From PVC group bacterium (GTDB taxonomy: Bacteria > Auribacterota > Erginobacteria > Erginobacterales > PUNC01): a stretch of DNA of 58,423 bases. The translations under genes and the position numbers were made by a program. The notes under the pieces were generated by a model that saw only the letters and a list, made by a program, of their open reading frames with translations, made no database searches and was not told where the DNA came from. The DNA lies in NCBI GenBank assembly GCA_003551625.1, contig PUNC01000113.1, forward strand, positions 1 through 58,423, written 5' to 3'. Of this stretch, positions 38,897 through 47,333 are shown one piece after another; positions within the stretch are counted from its first letter, which is position 1; the number at the start of each line of letters is the position of its first letter.

Positions 38897-39156
38897 CGCG
38901 CGCGCAGGGCCTCCCGGAGTTTGGCGATGCTGAAACCGACCACCGCGGTTCCCTCGATATCCACGACCGGAACGCCGGTCTGGCCGCTTATCTTCTCCAG
39001 CTCGGCTCTGGCGGCCCGGTCTTTGGAGACGTCAACCTCCCGGTATTCCACGGCGTTGGCGTCGAGATACCTTTTCACCAGCAGGCAATACGGACAGGCC
39101 GGGCCGGTGTAGAGAGTGACGGGAAGCTTCTTCTGGCGCGGTCCGACGGCCGTCAT
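38893..39156 (-). CDS. Glutaredoxin-family protein (CPYC)
   Basis: VTLYTGPACPYCLLVKRYLDANAVEYREVDVSKD...GQTGVPVVDIEGTAVVGF. Confidence 0.9.
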   Translation of the reverse strand: MTAVGPRQKKLPVTLYTGPACPYCLLVKRYLDANAVEYREVDVSKDRAARAELEKISGQTGVPVVDIEGTAVVGFSIAKLREALRAR

Positions 39157-40169
39157 CTTTCCCCGGCGCTGCGCAGAGGGACCCGGACCGAGGATTGGAG
39201 AGGATGATCGGTCCGGATTATTATCTCGCCGGCGCGGCGGGCGGGGTCCGTACCCGGAGAGGAGGTGACGGATATTTCGAACTCTTCTCCCTCCCGCAGG
39301 ACCCTCGCCTCGGCCCGGAACTGGGGAAGGTCGCTCTCGACATTCAGGATTGTCACCGGCCGGTCCCCCCGGTTGACCAGACGGACGCCCTTGACCGTTT
39401 CCCGCCGCTGCTCCTCCTCGCTGAAAAAGACAACGGGAGGGGAAAAATTCAGCGGTCCTTCGACCACGGCGTGGAGACGGGCGAAGACCTCGCTCACCTC
39501 GGGATGGTCGATGCGGACGGTCAACGATCCCCGGTGCCGGCCGACCGGCGCCTCCTCCGAAAGGGCGACCTCGAAACGAATCGGCTCCGCCGCTTCGTCT
39601 CCCGTTCCGGATTCGTCCCGGCCGACGATCCGGGCCTGAAAAAAGGCGGGGTGAGTGGATATCCCGAGGATCGAGGTCTCCCGGTCGTCGAAGACCAGGT
39701 TCAACTCCCCGGCCGCGCTCTTGCCGTGTGGAACGGCTCCGAAATTAAGGTTCCGGGGCGTGAAGGTCGCGGGATTTTGAACCGTGGCTTCCAGCCGGAG
39801 GCGGTAGACCGGGTTTCGCGGATCGTTGGAAGATACGAATACGGGCATCGATCTCCGGCCCCGGTAGCCGCGGGTGTTGAAAGTGGCCCGAAGTTTGCCG
39901 GTCTCTCCGGGCGCTATTTTCTCTTCGGAGAGAATGCCGGCCGTGCAACCGCAGGTGGTCCGAATCCCGGTAATCTCGAGCTCTTCGTTCCCGGCATTGG
40001 TGAAGACGAAGGTATGGGAGACGACTTCCCCTTCCCAGACCTCCCCGGCGTCGTGGACGGTCTCCGCGAATGAAATCTCCGGTCCCGGAGAGCCTCCCGC
40101 CGGGGCGGCGGCCGCGAATACCGCCGCGGTCAGGAATATCGCCGCCGTTATGGAGTCCGCCATCTTCAT
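39153..40169 (-). CDS. DUF1573 domain secreted protein
   Basis: Signal peptide; HDAGEVWEGEVVSHTFVFTNAGNEELEITGIRTTCGCTAGILSEEKIAPGETGKL. Confidence 0.87.
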   Translation of the reverse strand: MKMADSITAAIFLTAAVFAAAAPAGGSPGPEISFAETVHDAGEVWEGEVVSHTFVFTNAGNEELEITGIRTTCGCTAGILSEEKIAPGETGKLRATFNTRGYRGRRSMPVFVSSNDPRNPVYRLRLEATVQNPATFTPRNLNFGAVPHGKSAAGELNLVFDDRETSILGISTHPAFFQARIVGRDESGTGDEAAEPIRFEVALSEEAPVGRHRGSLTVRIDHPEVSEVFARLHAVVEGPLNFSPPVVFFSEEEQRRETVKGVRLVNRGDRPVTILNVESDLPQFRAEARVLREGEEFEISVTSSPGTDPARRAGEIIIRTDHPLQSSVRVPLRSAGER

Positions 40170-40179
40170 CGAGACAAGC

Positions 40180-41136
40180 TCAGCTCCGCCCTTTCACGAA
40201 AGCCCGGGCCTCTTCCAGCCGGCCGGCGCTCCCCAGTACCCGGTTCTTGTGGGCGATATACTTGGCGTATTCGGCCATGAAGATCTTTCCCGGGGGGCGC
40301 AGGTCGAAGTTTTCGGGATCGTCGCGGAAGCTTTCGCGGTGAACCCGGCACCAGACCAGCCGGCCGTCGGTGTCGATATTGACCTTGCAGACGCCCATCC
40401 GGGCCGCTTTGCTGATCTCATCCTCGCTCACTCCCTTGGCCCCCTTGAGCTTTCCCCCCGCGGCGTTGATTCGCTTGACCTCGTCCTGGGGGACCGAACT
40501 GGAACCGTGCATCACCAGCGGAAAGCGCGGCAGTTTTTCCTGGATGGCGGTGATGATCTCGAAGTGCAGCCCCTGGGTTCCGGAGAACTTGTAGGCTCCG
40601 TGGCTGGTGCCGATGGCGCAGGCCAGGCTGTCGCAGCCGGTCAGCTCGATGAACTTCACCGCTTCTTCAGGGTCGGTCAGGTGGGCTTTTTCTTCGGCGA
40701 CGGTAACGTGTTCCTCAACCCCGCCCAGCTGCCCCAGTTCCGCCTCCACCGAGATCCCCCGGGCGTGGGCGGCCTCGACCACGCGGCGGGTGATGGCCAC
40801 GTTTTCGTCGAAGGGTTCGGCGCTGGCGTCGATCATCACCGAGGTGTAAAAACCGCTCTCGATGCAGTCGAGACAGGTTTTCTCGTCGCCGTGGTCGAGA
40901 TGGACGGCGAAGACGGCGTCGGGAAAGATCTCGTCGCCCGCCCGGATCATCGCTTCCAGCAGCCGTTTGTCGGTGTAGGAGCGGGCGCCCTTGGAGATCT
41001 GGAGGATGAAGGGCGCGGAACTCTCGAGATTTCCCCGGAAGAGCCCCATCACCTGCTCGGCGTTGTTGATGTTGTAGGCCCCCACGGCGTATTTGCCGTA
41101 GGAATGCTCGAAGAGGGGTTTGGTCGGCACTATCAT
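40180..41136 (-). CDS. Class II fructose-bisphosphate aldolase
   Basis: YAVGAYNINNAEQVMGLFRG; VHLDHGDEKTCLDCIESGFYTSVMIDAS; VMHGSSSVPQDEVKRIN. Confidence 0.93.
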   Translation of the reverse strand: MIVPTKPLFEHSYGKYAVGAYNINNAEQVMGLFRGNLESSAPFILQISKGARSYTDKRLLEAMIRAGDEIFPDAVFAVHLDHGDEKTCLDCIESGFYTSVMIDASAEPFDENVAITRRVVEAAHARGISVEAELGQLGGVEEHVTVAEEKAHLTDPEEAVKFIELTGCDSLACAIGTSHGAYKFSGTQGLHFEIITAIQEKLPRFPLVMHGSSSVPQDEVKRINAAGGKLKGAKGVSEDEISKAARMGVCKVNIDTDGRLVWCRVHRESFRDDPENFDLRPPGKIFMAEYAKYIAHKNRVLGSAGRLEEARAFVKGRS

Positions 41137-41300
41137 CGGCGTTTCCTTTCGCTGGGTTTGCGGTTGACCGGCAACTCTGGGTAATATTAACCGGATCGGG
41201 GGCCGAATTCAACGTTTGCCGCGCCCGGTTCCGGTTCGGCCGGCCCGGAGGGACAGGAAATTGTTTTCCGCTTAAACGATTCCGGGGTATAATACCGGGT

Positions 41301-41648
41301 ATGAAAGTGAAGAAGAAGTCCAACTTGAAGGAAGCGGAGGTGGAAGCCGCCGGCGCCGCCCGGGCCTTCAAATCGGTTCTGCTGGGTCCGGACGAGGGTT
41401 CGAAAGAGATCACGATGCGGCGTTTCCGGATTCTTCCCGGGGGTAACACCCCGCTTCACCGCCACGAATGGGACCACCTGATCCTGGTCGAACGGGGTGG
41501 AGGAGTGGTCTTTTCGGAGTCGGACGGGAAGTTCAAGGTCGAGCCGGGTGACTCCGTTTTTCTGCCCGCCGGCGAGGAACACCAGCTTCTCAACCCCTTC
41601 GCCGAAGAGTTGGAGTTCATCTGCGTCGTCCCTTCCCGGGGAGCCTGA
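41301..41648 (+). CDS. Cupin-domain protein
   Basis: FRILPGGNTPLHRHEWDHLILVERGGGVVF...VEPGDSVFLPAGEEHQLLNPFAEELEFICVV. Confidence 0.85.
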   Translation: MKVKKKSNLKEAEVEAAGAARAFKSVLLGPDEGSKEITMRRFRILPGGNTPLHRHEWDHLILVERGGGVVFSESDGKFKVEPGDSVFLPAGEEHQLLNPFAEELEFICVVPSRGA

Positions 41649-41672
41649 CCCCCCGCGCTCTCCGCCCGTTTT

Positions 41673-41906
41673 CTATTCGATCTTTTCCGGCCGGCAGAGA
41701 TGCTCGGGCCGCACGGCGGTCCGCCCGCAACTGTTGCAGATGTAAGCCAGTCGCTTGACTTTATTCGCGCACAGATGCCTCTGATCGGGTATCACCGCCC
41801 CGCACCACTCGCAGGGTTCTCCCTCCAGGTGCCCGGGCGAACACAGATGTCCCTCCGGCCCGGCCGGCTTTCCGCAGGTAGCGCAGGTTCTGGTTTGTTC
41901 GGCCAT
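41673..41906 (-). CDS. Small cysteine-rich zinc-binding protein (77 aa)
   Basis: Repeated CxxC/CxxxxxxxC: CATCGKPAGPEGHLC...CEWCGAVIPDQRHLC...CNSCGRTAVRPEHLC. Confidence 0.75.
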   Translation of the reverse strand: MAEQTRTCATCGKPAGPEGHLCSPGHLEGEPCEWCGAVIPDQRHLCANKVKRLAYICNSCGRTAVRPEHLCRPEKIE

Positions 41907-41932
41907 ACTTTCTCTCCTTTTTGGTCCTTGAT

Positions 41933-42340
41933 TCAGCGTTCCAGCGGCCGCCGCGCGGCCTGCCAGGAGCGCAATCCGCCGGCCAGATGGAAGACCCGCC
42001 GGAAACCCAGCTCCCGCATTGTTCCGAGCACCGGCCGGCTGCGGGCGCCGACGGCGCAATAGACCAGGTAGATCGCCTCCCGGTCCAGCGTTTCCAGGCG
42101 GGCCCGGAATTCGGGGGCTTGAGACGGAATATTGACCGCGCCGTGAATCCTTCCCCCGGCGAATTCCCGGGGCGTGCGCGCATCGATGATCGTCAGGCCG
42201 CCGGTCTCCCGATATTCCGCGATCAGGGCCGCCGCCCGTTCGTCGTTGATGTCCTCGAATACCGCCTCTTCCCCGGCGCCGGCCGGGGCCGGGTGCAACA
42301 GGAAGGCCAGGAGGAGGCCGGTTAGACTGATCAGCTTCAT
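41933..42340 (-). CDS. Exported rhodanese-like domain protein
   Basis: Signal peptide; LTIIDARTPREFAGGRIHGAVNIPS; YLVYCAVGARSRP active-site loop with Cys. Confidence 0.87.
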   Translation of the reverse strand: MKLISLTGLLLAFLLHPAPAGAGEEAVFEDINDERAAALIAEYRETGGLTIIDARTPREFAGGRIHGAVNIPSQAPEFRARLETLDREAIYLVYCAVGARSRPVLGTMRELGFRRVFHLAGGLRSWQAARRPLER

Positions 42341-42447
42341 CTCGGCGACAACGGTTCAGGGGTTGAGAGGTTTAAAGGCTTAAGAAACGCTAAACATAAT
42401 TTTAGCACTTTTTGTGCTTTAAAGCTTCGTAACGAAACAAACAATTT

Positions 42448-42531
42448 TGGAGTGCGGAGGCATGTCCGGCAACGTCTGACGGAGAAAGCTCCGCCTCAAA
42501 AGCTTGGGCCAAGCTTTCGCTTGGCACTCCA
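42448..42531. repeat. Nested foldback (MITE-like) non-coding element
   Basis: Terminal inverted repeats TGGAGTGC / GCACTCCA enclosing GAGGC/GCCTC, GGAG/CTCC and AAAGCTTGG-g-CCAAGCTTT. Confidence 0.7.
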
Positions 42532-42617
42532 GTATCATAACGGGCAGAAATTCGAAGCGTAGAGCAATCAACCCCAAGAAAGCTTGAGCCTGCGATCGTA
42601 TAGCTTATGGTTCCGGT

Positions 42618-43406
42618 TTACTTTCTTACGGGGATGCCGCGTTGCGCGAGGTAGCCCTTCATCTCCCGGATGGTGAAGGTTCCGAAATGGGCGATCGAGG
42701 CCACCAGGACGGCGTCGGCGCGTCCGATCTCTATCGCCTCATAAAGGTGCTCAAGCGTCCCCGCCCCGCCGGAAGCGATTACGGGCACCTCCACCGCCTC
42801 GGCCACGGCCCTGGTCATCGGGAGGTCGTAACCCGCCCGGGTGCCGTCGGCGTCCATACTGGTGGGCAGGATCGTGCCCGCGCCTCTTCCGGCCGCCTCC
42901 CGGGCCCATTCGACGGCGTCCCGGCCGGTCGGTTTGGTGCCGCCGGCGGCCATCACTTCGAACCCGGAGGGCAGCTCCCGGTTTTTCCTGGTGTCGATGG
43001 CGACAACTATCCGTTCCCGTCCGAAAACGCCTGCCGCCTCCTGGAGCAGGGCGGGTCGGTTAAGGGCGGCGGTGTTGATCGAGACCCGGCTCGCTCCGGC
43101 GGCCAGCAGCTTTTCGATATCGGAGTTCTCCCTCACTCCTCCGCCCACCGTCAGGGGGATGGAGACCCGCTCCGCGGTCAGCCTTACCGTCTCCAGCGTG
43201 GTCTTGCGGCCTTCAACCGTCGCCGTGATGTCGAGGAAGACCAGCTCGTCGGCCCCCGCCCCGCTGTAAGCGGCCGCGGTCTCGGCGGGGTCGCCGAGAT
43301 CGCGCAGGCGGACGAAATTCACTCCCTTCACCAGGCGGCCGTCTTTGACGTCCAGGCAGGGTATGATTCTCCGGTAACGGTATTGGGAGGGCAATTCTTC
43401 CTTCAT
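42618..43406 (-). CDS. hisF: Imidazole glycerol phosphate synthase subunit HisF (orphan in this window)
   Basis: [57 protein letters not shown]. Confidence 0.93.
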   Translation of the reverse strand: MKEELPSQYRYRRIIPCLDVKDGRLVKGVNFVRLRDLGDPAETAAAYSGAGADELVFLDITATVEGRKTTLETVRLTAERVSIPLTVGGGVRENSDIEKLLAAGASRVSINTAALNRPALLQEAAGVFGRERIVVAIDTRKNRELPSGFEVMAAGGTKPTGRDAVEWAREAAGRGAGTILPTSMDADGTRAGYDLPMTRAVAEAVEVPVIASGGAGTLEHLYEAIEIGRADAVLVASIAHFGTFTIREMKGYLAQRGIPVRK

Positions 43407-43546
43407 ATCGCCGGCGATTATCTCATACAATGAAGAATATCCGAAAAGCTTTCTCGCATCCGGTAAAAGTTTTAAACTATAATATACCATAGTCCATGAG
43501 CGTAAGATTCGCCGGACGAATTTTAGCCTGAAGCACGGAGAAACGG

Positions 43547-44785
43547 ATGAATAACGACGCGCCGCTGAAATGGATGATCAACGAGCCGGCCGCGACCGCG
43601 GACCGCTCGGAAATAATAGATCGCCTCATCCCCCTGGACGCCACGCGCCGGGCCCGGACCTTTCATCGGCAGATCCCGGGTTATCGGATCAGCCCGCTGC
43701 TTGGATTGGACAACCTGGCTTCGATGCTTGGTCTGGGAGGGATCTGGGTGAAGGACGAATCCCAGCGTCTGGCCCTTAACTCCTTCAAGGTTCTGGGAGG
43801 ATCTTTCGCGGTTTACCGGTATTTGACCGGCCGCTTGGGGCGGGAGGAGGCGACCTTCGCCGAGCTGATCGCGCCCGACGTGAAAAAGACTATCGGGGAG
43901 GTGACTTTCGCAACCGCCACCGACGGCAATCACGGGCGCGGCGTGGCCTGGGCGGCGGCCAAACTGGGCCACGCTTCGGTGGTTTATGTCCACGAACATA
44001 CCGTTCCGGCCCGGATTAAGGCGATTGAAAGTTACGGCGCCCGGGTCGAGATCGTTCCCGGAACCTACGACGACGCCGTCCGGAAGGTCCGCGCCGACGC
44101 GGAGAAATTCGGCTGGCAGGTGATCTCGGACACCTCCTGGGAGGGATACGAGGAGATCCCGACCTGGGTTCTTCAGGGCTACACCACTATGTTCTCCGAG
44201 GCCCAGGAGCAGTTGTCGGGGCAGGGCTTGGTCAAGCCGACCCACGTCTTCATCCAGGCCGGCGTGGGAGCGCTGGCGTCGGCCGTCACCGCCTTTTACC
44301 ACAACCTGTTCGGCGCCGACGCCCCCCTGATCGTCGTGGCGGAACCGGCCCTGGCCGCCTGTCTTTACGAGTCGGCCCGGATCGGCGACGGCCGGCCGCA
44401 TTCTTTCCCCGGCCGGCTCGACACCATTATGGCCGGACTGGCCTGCGGCGACCCCAGCCCGCTGGCCTGGGAGATTCTCTGGAACTGCGCCGACGTTTTC
44501 CTGGCCTGCCAGGATTACGTGGCCGCGCTGGGGATGAGGATATACGGCGGGCCGCTCAAGGACGATCCTTACATTGTTTCCGGCGAGTCGGGAGCGGTCA
44601 CCCTGGGGGCGCTTCCGTTCATCACCCGCAATTCCGAATGCGCGCCCCTGCGCGAGGCCCTGCGGCTGGACGGCGATTCGCAGGTTCTTCTCCTCAATAC
44701 CGAGGGGAATACGGATCCGCTTTACTTCCGCCAGGTGGTATGGAAAGGCGACCACCCCGTTCCCGACCGCCACTGGCCCTTTTAG
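43547..44785 (+). CDS. Diaminopropionate ammonia-lyase (PLP-dependent)
   Basis: [63 protein letters not shown]. Confidence 0.9.
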   Translation: MNNDAPLKWMINEPAATADRSEIIDRLIPLDATRRARTFHRQIPGYRISPLLGLDNLASMLGLGGIWVKDESQRLALNSFKVLGGSFAVYRYLTGRLGREEATFAELIAPDVKKTIGEVTFATATDGNHGRGVAWAAAKLGHASVVYVHEHTVPARIKAIESYGARVEIVPGTYDDAVRKVRADAEKFGWQVISDTSWEGYEEIPTWVLQGYTTMFSEAQEQLSGQGLVKPTHVFIQAGVGALASAVTAFYHNLFGADAPLIVVAEPALAACLYESARIGDGRPHSFPGRLDTIMAGLACGDPSPLAWEILWNCADVFLACQDYVAALGMRIYGGPLKDDPYIVSGESGAVTLGALPFITRNSECAPLREALRLDGDSQVLLLNTEGNTDPLYFRQVVWKGDHPVPDRHWPF

Positions 44786-44864
44786 GCGGCCCGCGGACTC
44801 TGCGATTCGGTCGCGAGTGATCCGCGGCCGCTTTTCGCTTCAAGGTTAATAAAAGGAGGCTGAA

Positions 44865-45410
44865 ATGGACTTTTTGGATCTCGCGCGAGCGCGACGGAGC
44901 GTCCGGAAGTATTCCGACCGGCCGGTGCCGAGGGACGCGATCGAGCGCTGTCTCCGGGCGGTCCGACTCGCGCCCTCGGCCTGCAACGCCCAGCCCTGGA
45001 GGTTCGTGGTGGTGGACGACCCGGAGCGCAGGCGGCAGTTGGCCCGGGCCGCTTTCGGCCCTCTGGCCGGCTTCAACCATTTCGCCCGCCAGGCTCCGGT
45101 TCTGGTGACGGTGGTGATGGAGAGGGCAAGTTTCGCCTCGGCCGCGGGAAGCCTGCTCAGCGGGAAGAGATTCAGCCTTATCGACATCGGGATCGCCGCC
45201 GCCCACTTCTGCCTTCAGGCGGCCGAGCTGGGGCTCGGCACCTGTATGCTGGGCTGGTTCAATCAGCGGAAGGTGAAAAGGTTTTTAAGCGTTCCCGCCG
45301 CGCTCAAGGCGCCGCTTATGATCAGCCTTGGCTGGCCCGTTCCGGATACGGAAACGGGGCCGAGCTCGAGAAAGACGATCGAGCGGGTCCGTGGATACGG
45401 CGGGTATTAG
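44865..45410 (+). CDS. Nitroreductase family protein
   Basis: MDFLDLARARRSVRKYSDRPVPRDAIERCLRAVRLAPSACNAQPWRFVVV. Confidence 0.9.
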   Translation: MDFLDLARARRSVRKYSDRPVPRDAIERCLRAVRLAPSACNAQPWRFVVVDDPERRRQLARAAFGPLAGFNHFARQAPVLVTVVMERASFASAAGSLLSGKRFSLIDIGIAAAHFCLQAAELGLGTCMLGWFNQRKVKRFLSVPAALKAPLMISLGWPVPDTETGPSSRKTIERVRGYGGY

Positions 45411-45413
45411 CTC

Positions 45414-45436
45414 TGATTATTCATAATCCGGGTTAA
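45414..45436 (+). repeat. Dispersed motif family E, copy 4
   Basis: tgattattcataatccgggttaa, upstream of the ECF sigma gene. Confidence 0.6.
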
Positions 45437-45477
45437 ACTTTTTGCCCGAATCCCCGTTAAATTAATGAGGGAAGATA

Positions 45478-46080
45478 ATGGGAAGGGGGAGGGAAGAGGA
45501 ACTGGTCCGCGAGTTTCAGGCGGGCAAGACCGATGTCTTCGACCGGTTGATGAGTGAACTCCAGGGCCGGGCGTTCTCCCTGGCCTATTACTGGACCGGT
45601 TCCCGGGAAGACGCTCTGGACCTGGTTCAGGAGGCTTTTGTGCGGTTGTGGAAGACGCTTCCCTCCTGGAAGCCCCGCGCCGGGCTGTATACCTGGCTTT
45701 ACCGGGTTATCATCAATCTGGCCAAGGACCGATTCCGGGAGGCCGGGAGGAGAGGGGAGGTCCCGATTCGGGAGGGGGCGTTGGGGGTGTCCTCCCCCGG
45801 TCCCGGACCCGCTGCCGAAGCGGCCGCCCGGGAGACGGGGGAGATGATCGTGAAAGCCGTGGCGGCGCTGCCGCCCCGCCAGAAAGAGGTGTTTATACTG
45901 AGGCATTACCAGAATCTTTCGATCAAGGAAATAGCCCGGGTTCAGGGAACCACCCCGGGCGCGGCCAAGGCCAATCTTTTTCAGGCCCTGGTCAAGTTGA
46001 GAGAGCTTTTAAAGCCGCGGCTGGAGGGCGGCGGGCCGATCGGTTCGGCCGGGAAAACCCCGGGAGAAGAAAAACGATGA
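45478..46080 (+). CDS. ECF-type RNA polymerase sigma factor
   Basis: Sigma region 2 (DALDLVQEAFVRLWKTLPSW...YTWLYRVIINLAKDRFR) and region 4 (LPPRQKEVFILRHYQNLSIKEIARVQGTTPGAAKANLFQALVKLRELL). Confidence 0.92.
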   Translation: MGRGREEELVREFQAGKTDVFDRLMSELQGRAFSLAYYWTGSREDALDLVQEAFVRLWKTLPSWKPRAGLYTWLYRVIINLAKDRFREAGRRGEVPIREGALGVSSPGPGPAAEAAARETGEMIVKAVAALPPRQKEVFILRHYQNLSIKEIARVQGTTPGAAKANLFQALVKLRELLKPRLEGGGPIGSAGKTPGEEKR

Positions 46081-46622
46081 GAAAGAATGGAGACTGCCGG
46101 TTTTTTAACCGTAATCTTCCCGGTTACCTTTACGGTGAAGCTCCCGTCGCCGTCAGGCGGGCGATGGCCCGGCACGCCGAACGATGCGCCGAATGCGGCC
46201 GGCTTCTTCGGGAGATGGAGAGGACCGTTGCCACGCTCAAGAGCTTTCAACCGGCCGGAATCACCCCGGCGGAGATGAAAGAGCTGCGCGAGCGGGTCCG
46301 GGAAAGGATCGGCGCGGCCGAACCCCTTGCCGGCCGGCCGGAGCGATTCTGGCCCGTATTCTCCTATCGTTTGGTACCGTTGGCCGCCGCCGCCGTGATT
46401 ATCCTGGTCGTCACCCTGATGCTGGCCGTCTGGCCGATCGCCGATCGCCGGGAGGAACTGACCGAGGCGGCTTACGTGGCGGCTTTGAGCGAAACGATCG
46501 AACGAGAGTTTATGGAGATGGGCGAGTTGTGGAGGGAACTGGATGAGTTGGAGATTATTCTGGGGGCGGAGAGGGGGGATGAGCTGGAGGCGGACGCGGG
46601 AGGAGAACCCCGGCCGGTTTGA
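46077..46622 (+). CDS. Zinc-finger anti-sigma factor, single TM
   Basis: HAERCAECGRLL (HxxxCxxC) then TM segment LVPLAAAAVIILVVTLMLAVWP; ATGA overlap with the sigma gene. Confidence 0.83.
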   Translation: MRKNGDCRFFNRNLPGYLYGEAPVAVRRAMARHAERCAECGRLLREMERTVATLKSFQPAGITPAEMKELRERVRERIGAAEPLAGRPERFWPVFSYRLVPLAAAAVIILVVTLMLAVWPIADRREELTEAAYVAALSETIEREFMEMGELWRELDELEIILGAERGDELEADAGGEPRPV

Positions 46623-46642
46623 AAAAAACAAGGAGAAACAGG

Positions 46643-47134
46643 ATGAAGCTTATCGCCTTAACGGTGCTGGTTACGCTTTCGGCCGCTCTGTCGCCGGGGG
46701 CCGGCTTCCCGGCCGAAGAGGAGACGCGTTCCCCGCGCCGGCGGGTGGAGCGCGGGGAGGTCTTTGAGCGGCGTCGCCACCGTCCGGAGGACGTGGAATT
46801 CAAGGAGTTCCGGGAGCAGATCGGCCGCCTGGGGCGTCTGATCCGGCGCAACCGCCGCCGGATGGAAGCGCTGGAGGAAGAATTGGCGGCCGCGCCCGAG
46901 GCCGAACGGGCCGCGATTCAGAGCCGGCTCGACGACGCTCTCCGCGAACGGGCGGTTCTCAAGTTCCTGCTGGCCCGGCACCGGCTGCGGTTGACCGAGC
47001 GGGCTCTGGAGATGGCCCAAAGCCGCCACCAGGAGGCCGTGTCGAGACTGGAGGAGAGCAGAGAGTCAATCCTGGAACAATGGCCGGATATCGACCTCGA
47101 CGACCTCCCGGAGATAGTTCCTCTCGAGGAATGA
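46643..47134 (+). CDS. Secreted coiled-coil protein (Spy/CnrX-like periplasmic sensor candidate)
   Basis: Signal peptide, long charged helices; third gene of the sigma/anti-sigma operon. Confidence 0.6.
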   Translation: MKLIALTVLVTLSAALSPGAGFPAEEETRSPRRRVERGEVFERRRHRPEDVEFKEFREQIGRLGRLIRRNRRRMEALEEELAAAPEAERAAIQSRLDDALRERAVLKFLLARHRLRLTERALEMAQSRHQEAVSRLEESRESILEQWPDIDLDDLPEIVPLEE

Positions 47135-47333
47135 ATCGCTCCGCCGGGACCACCGCCCGGTCGATCTTCGCTCTTTTCTTAAATCTTCCCCGCCCGGAAA
47201 CCGTCCCGGTTTCCGGCCCGGACGTGACTCTGTTATCCGGCCGATGATTAGGCTATAATAGCGTATCGCGGGAGCGACGTACCGCGTCCTATCCGTGGCC
47301 GCGGGGATTAACCGCGATTTCGGAAGATACGCT

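Noticed and set aside
43473-43490. Extended N-terminus of HisF starting at 43490 ([11 protein letters not shown]...)
   Set aside because: Conserved HisF N-terminus begins near RRIIPCLDV, so the start at 43406 is more plausible; the upstream region is AT-rich and promoter-like.
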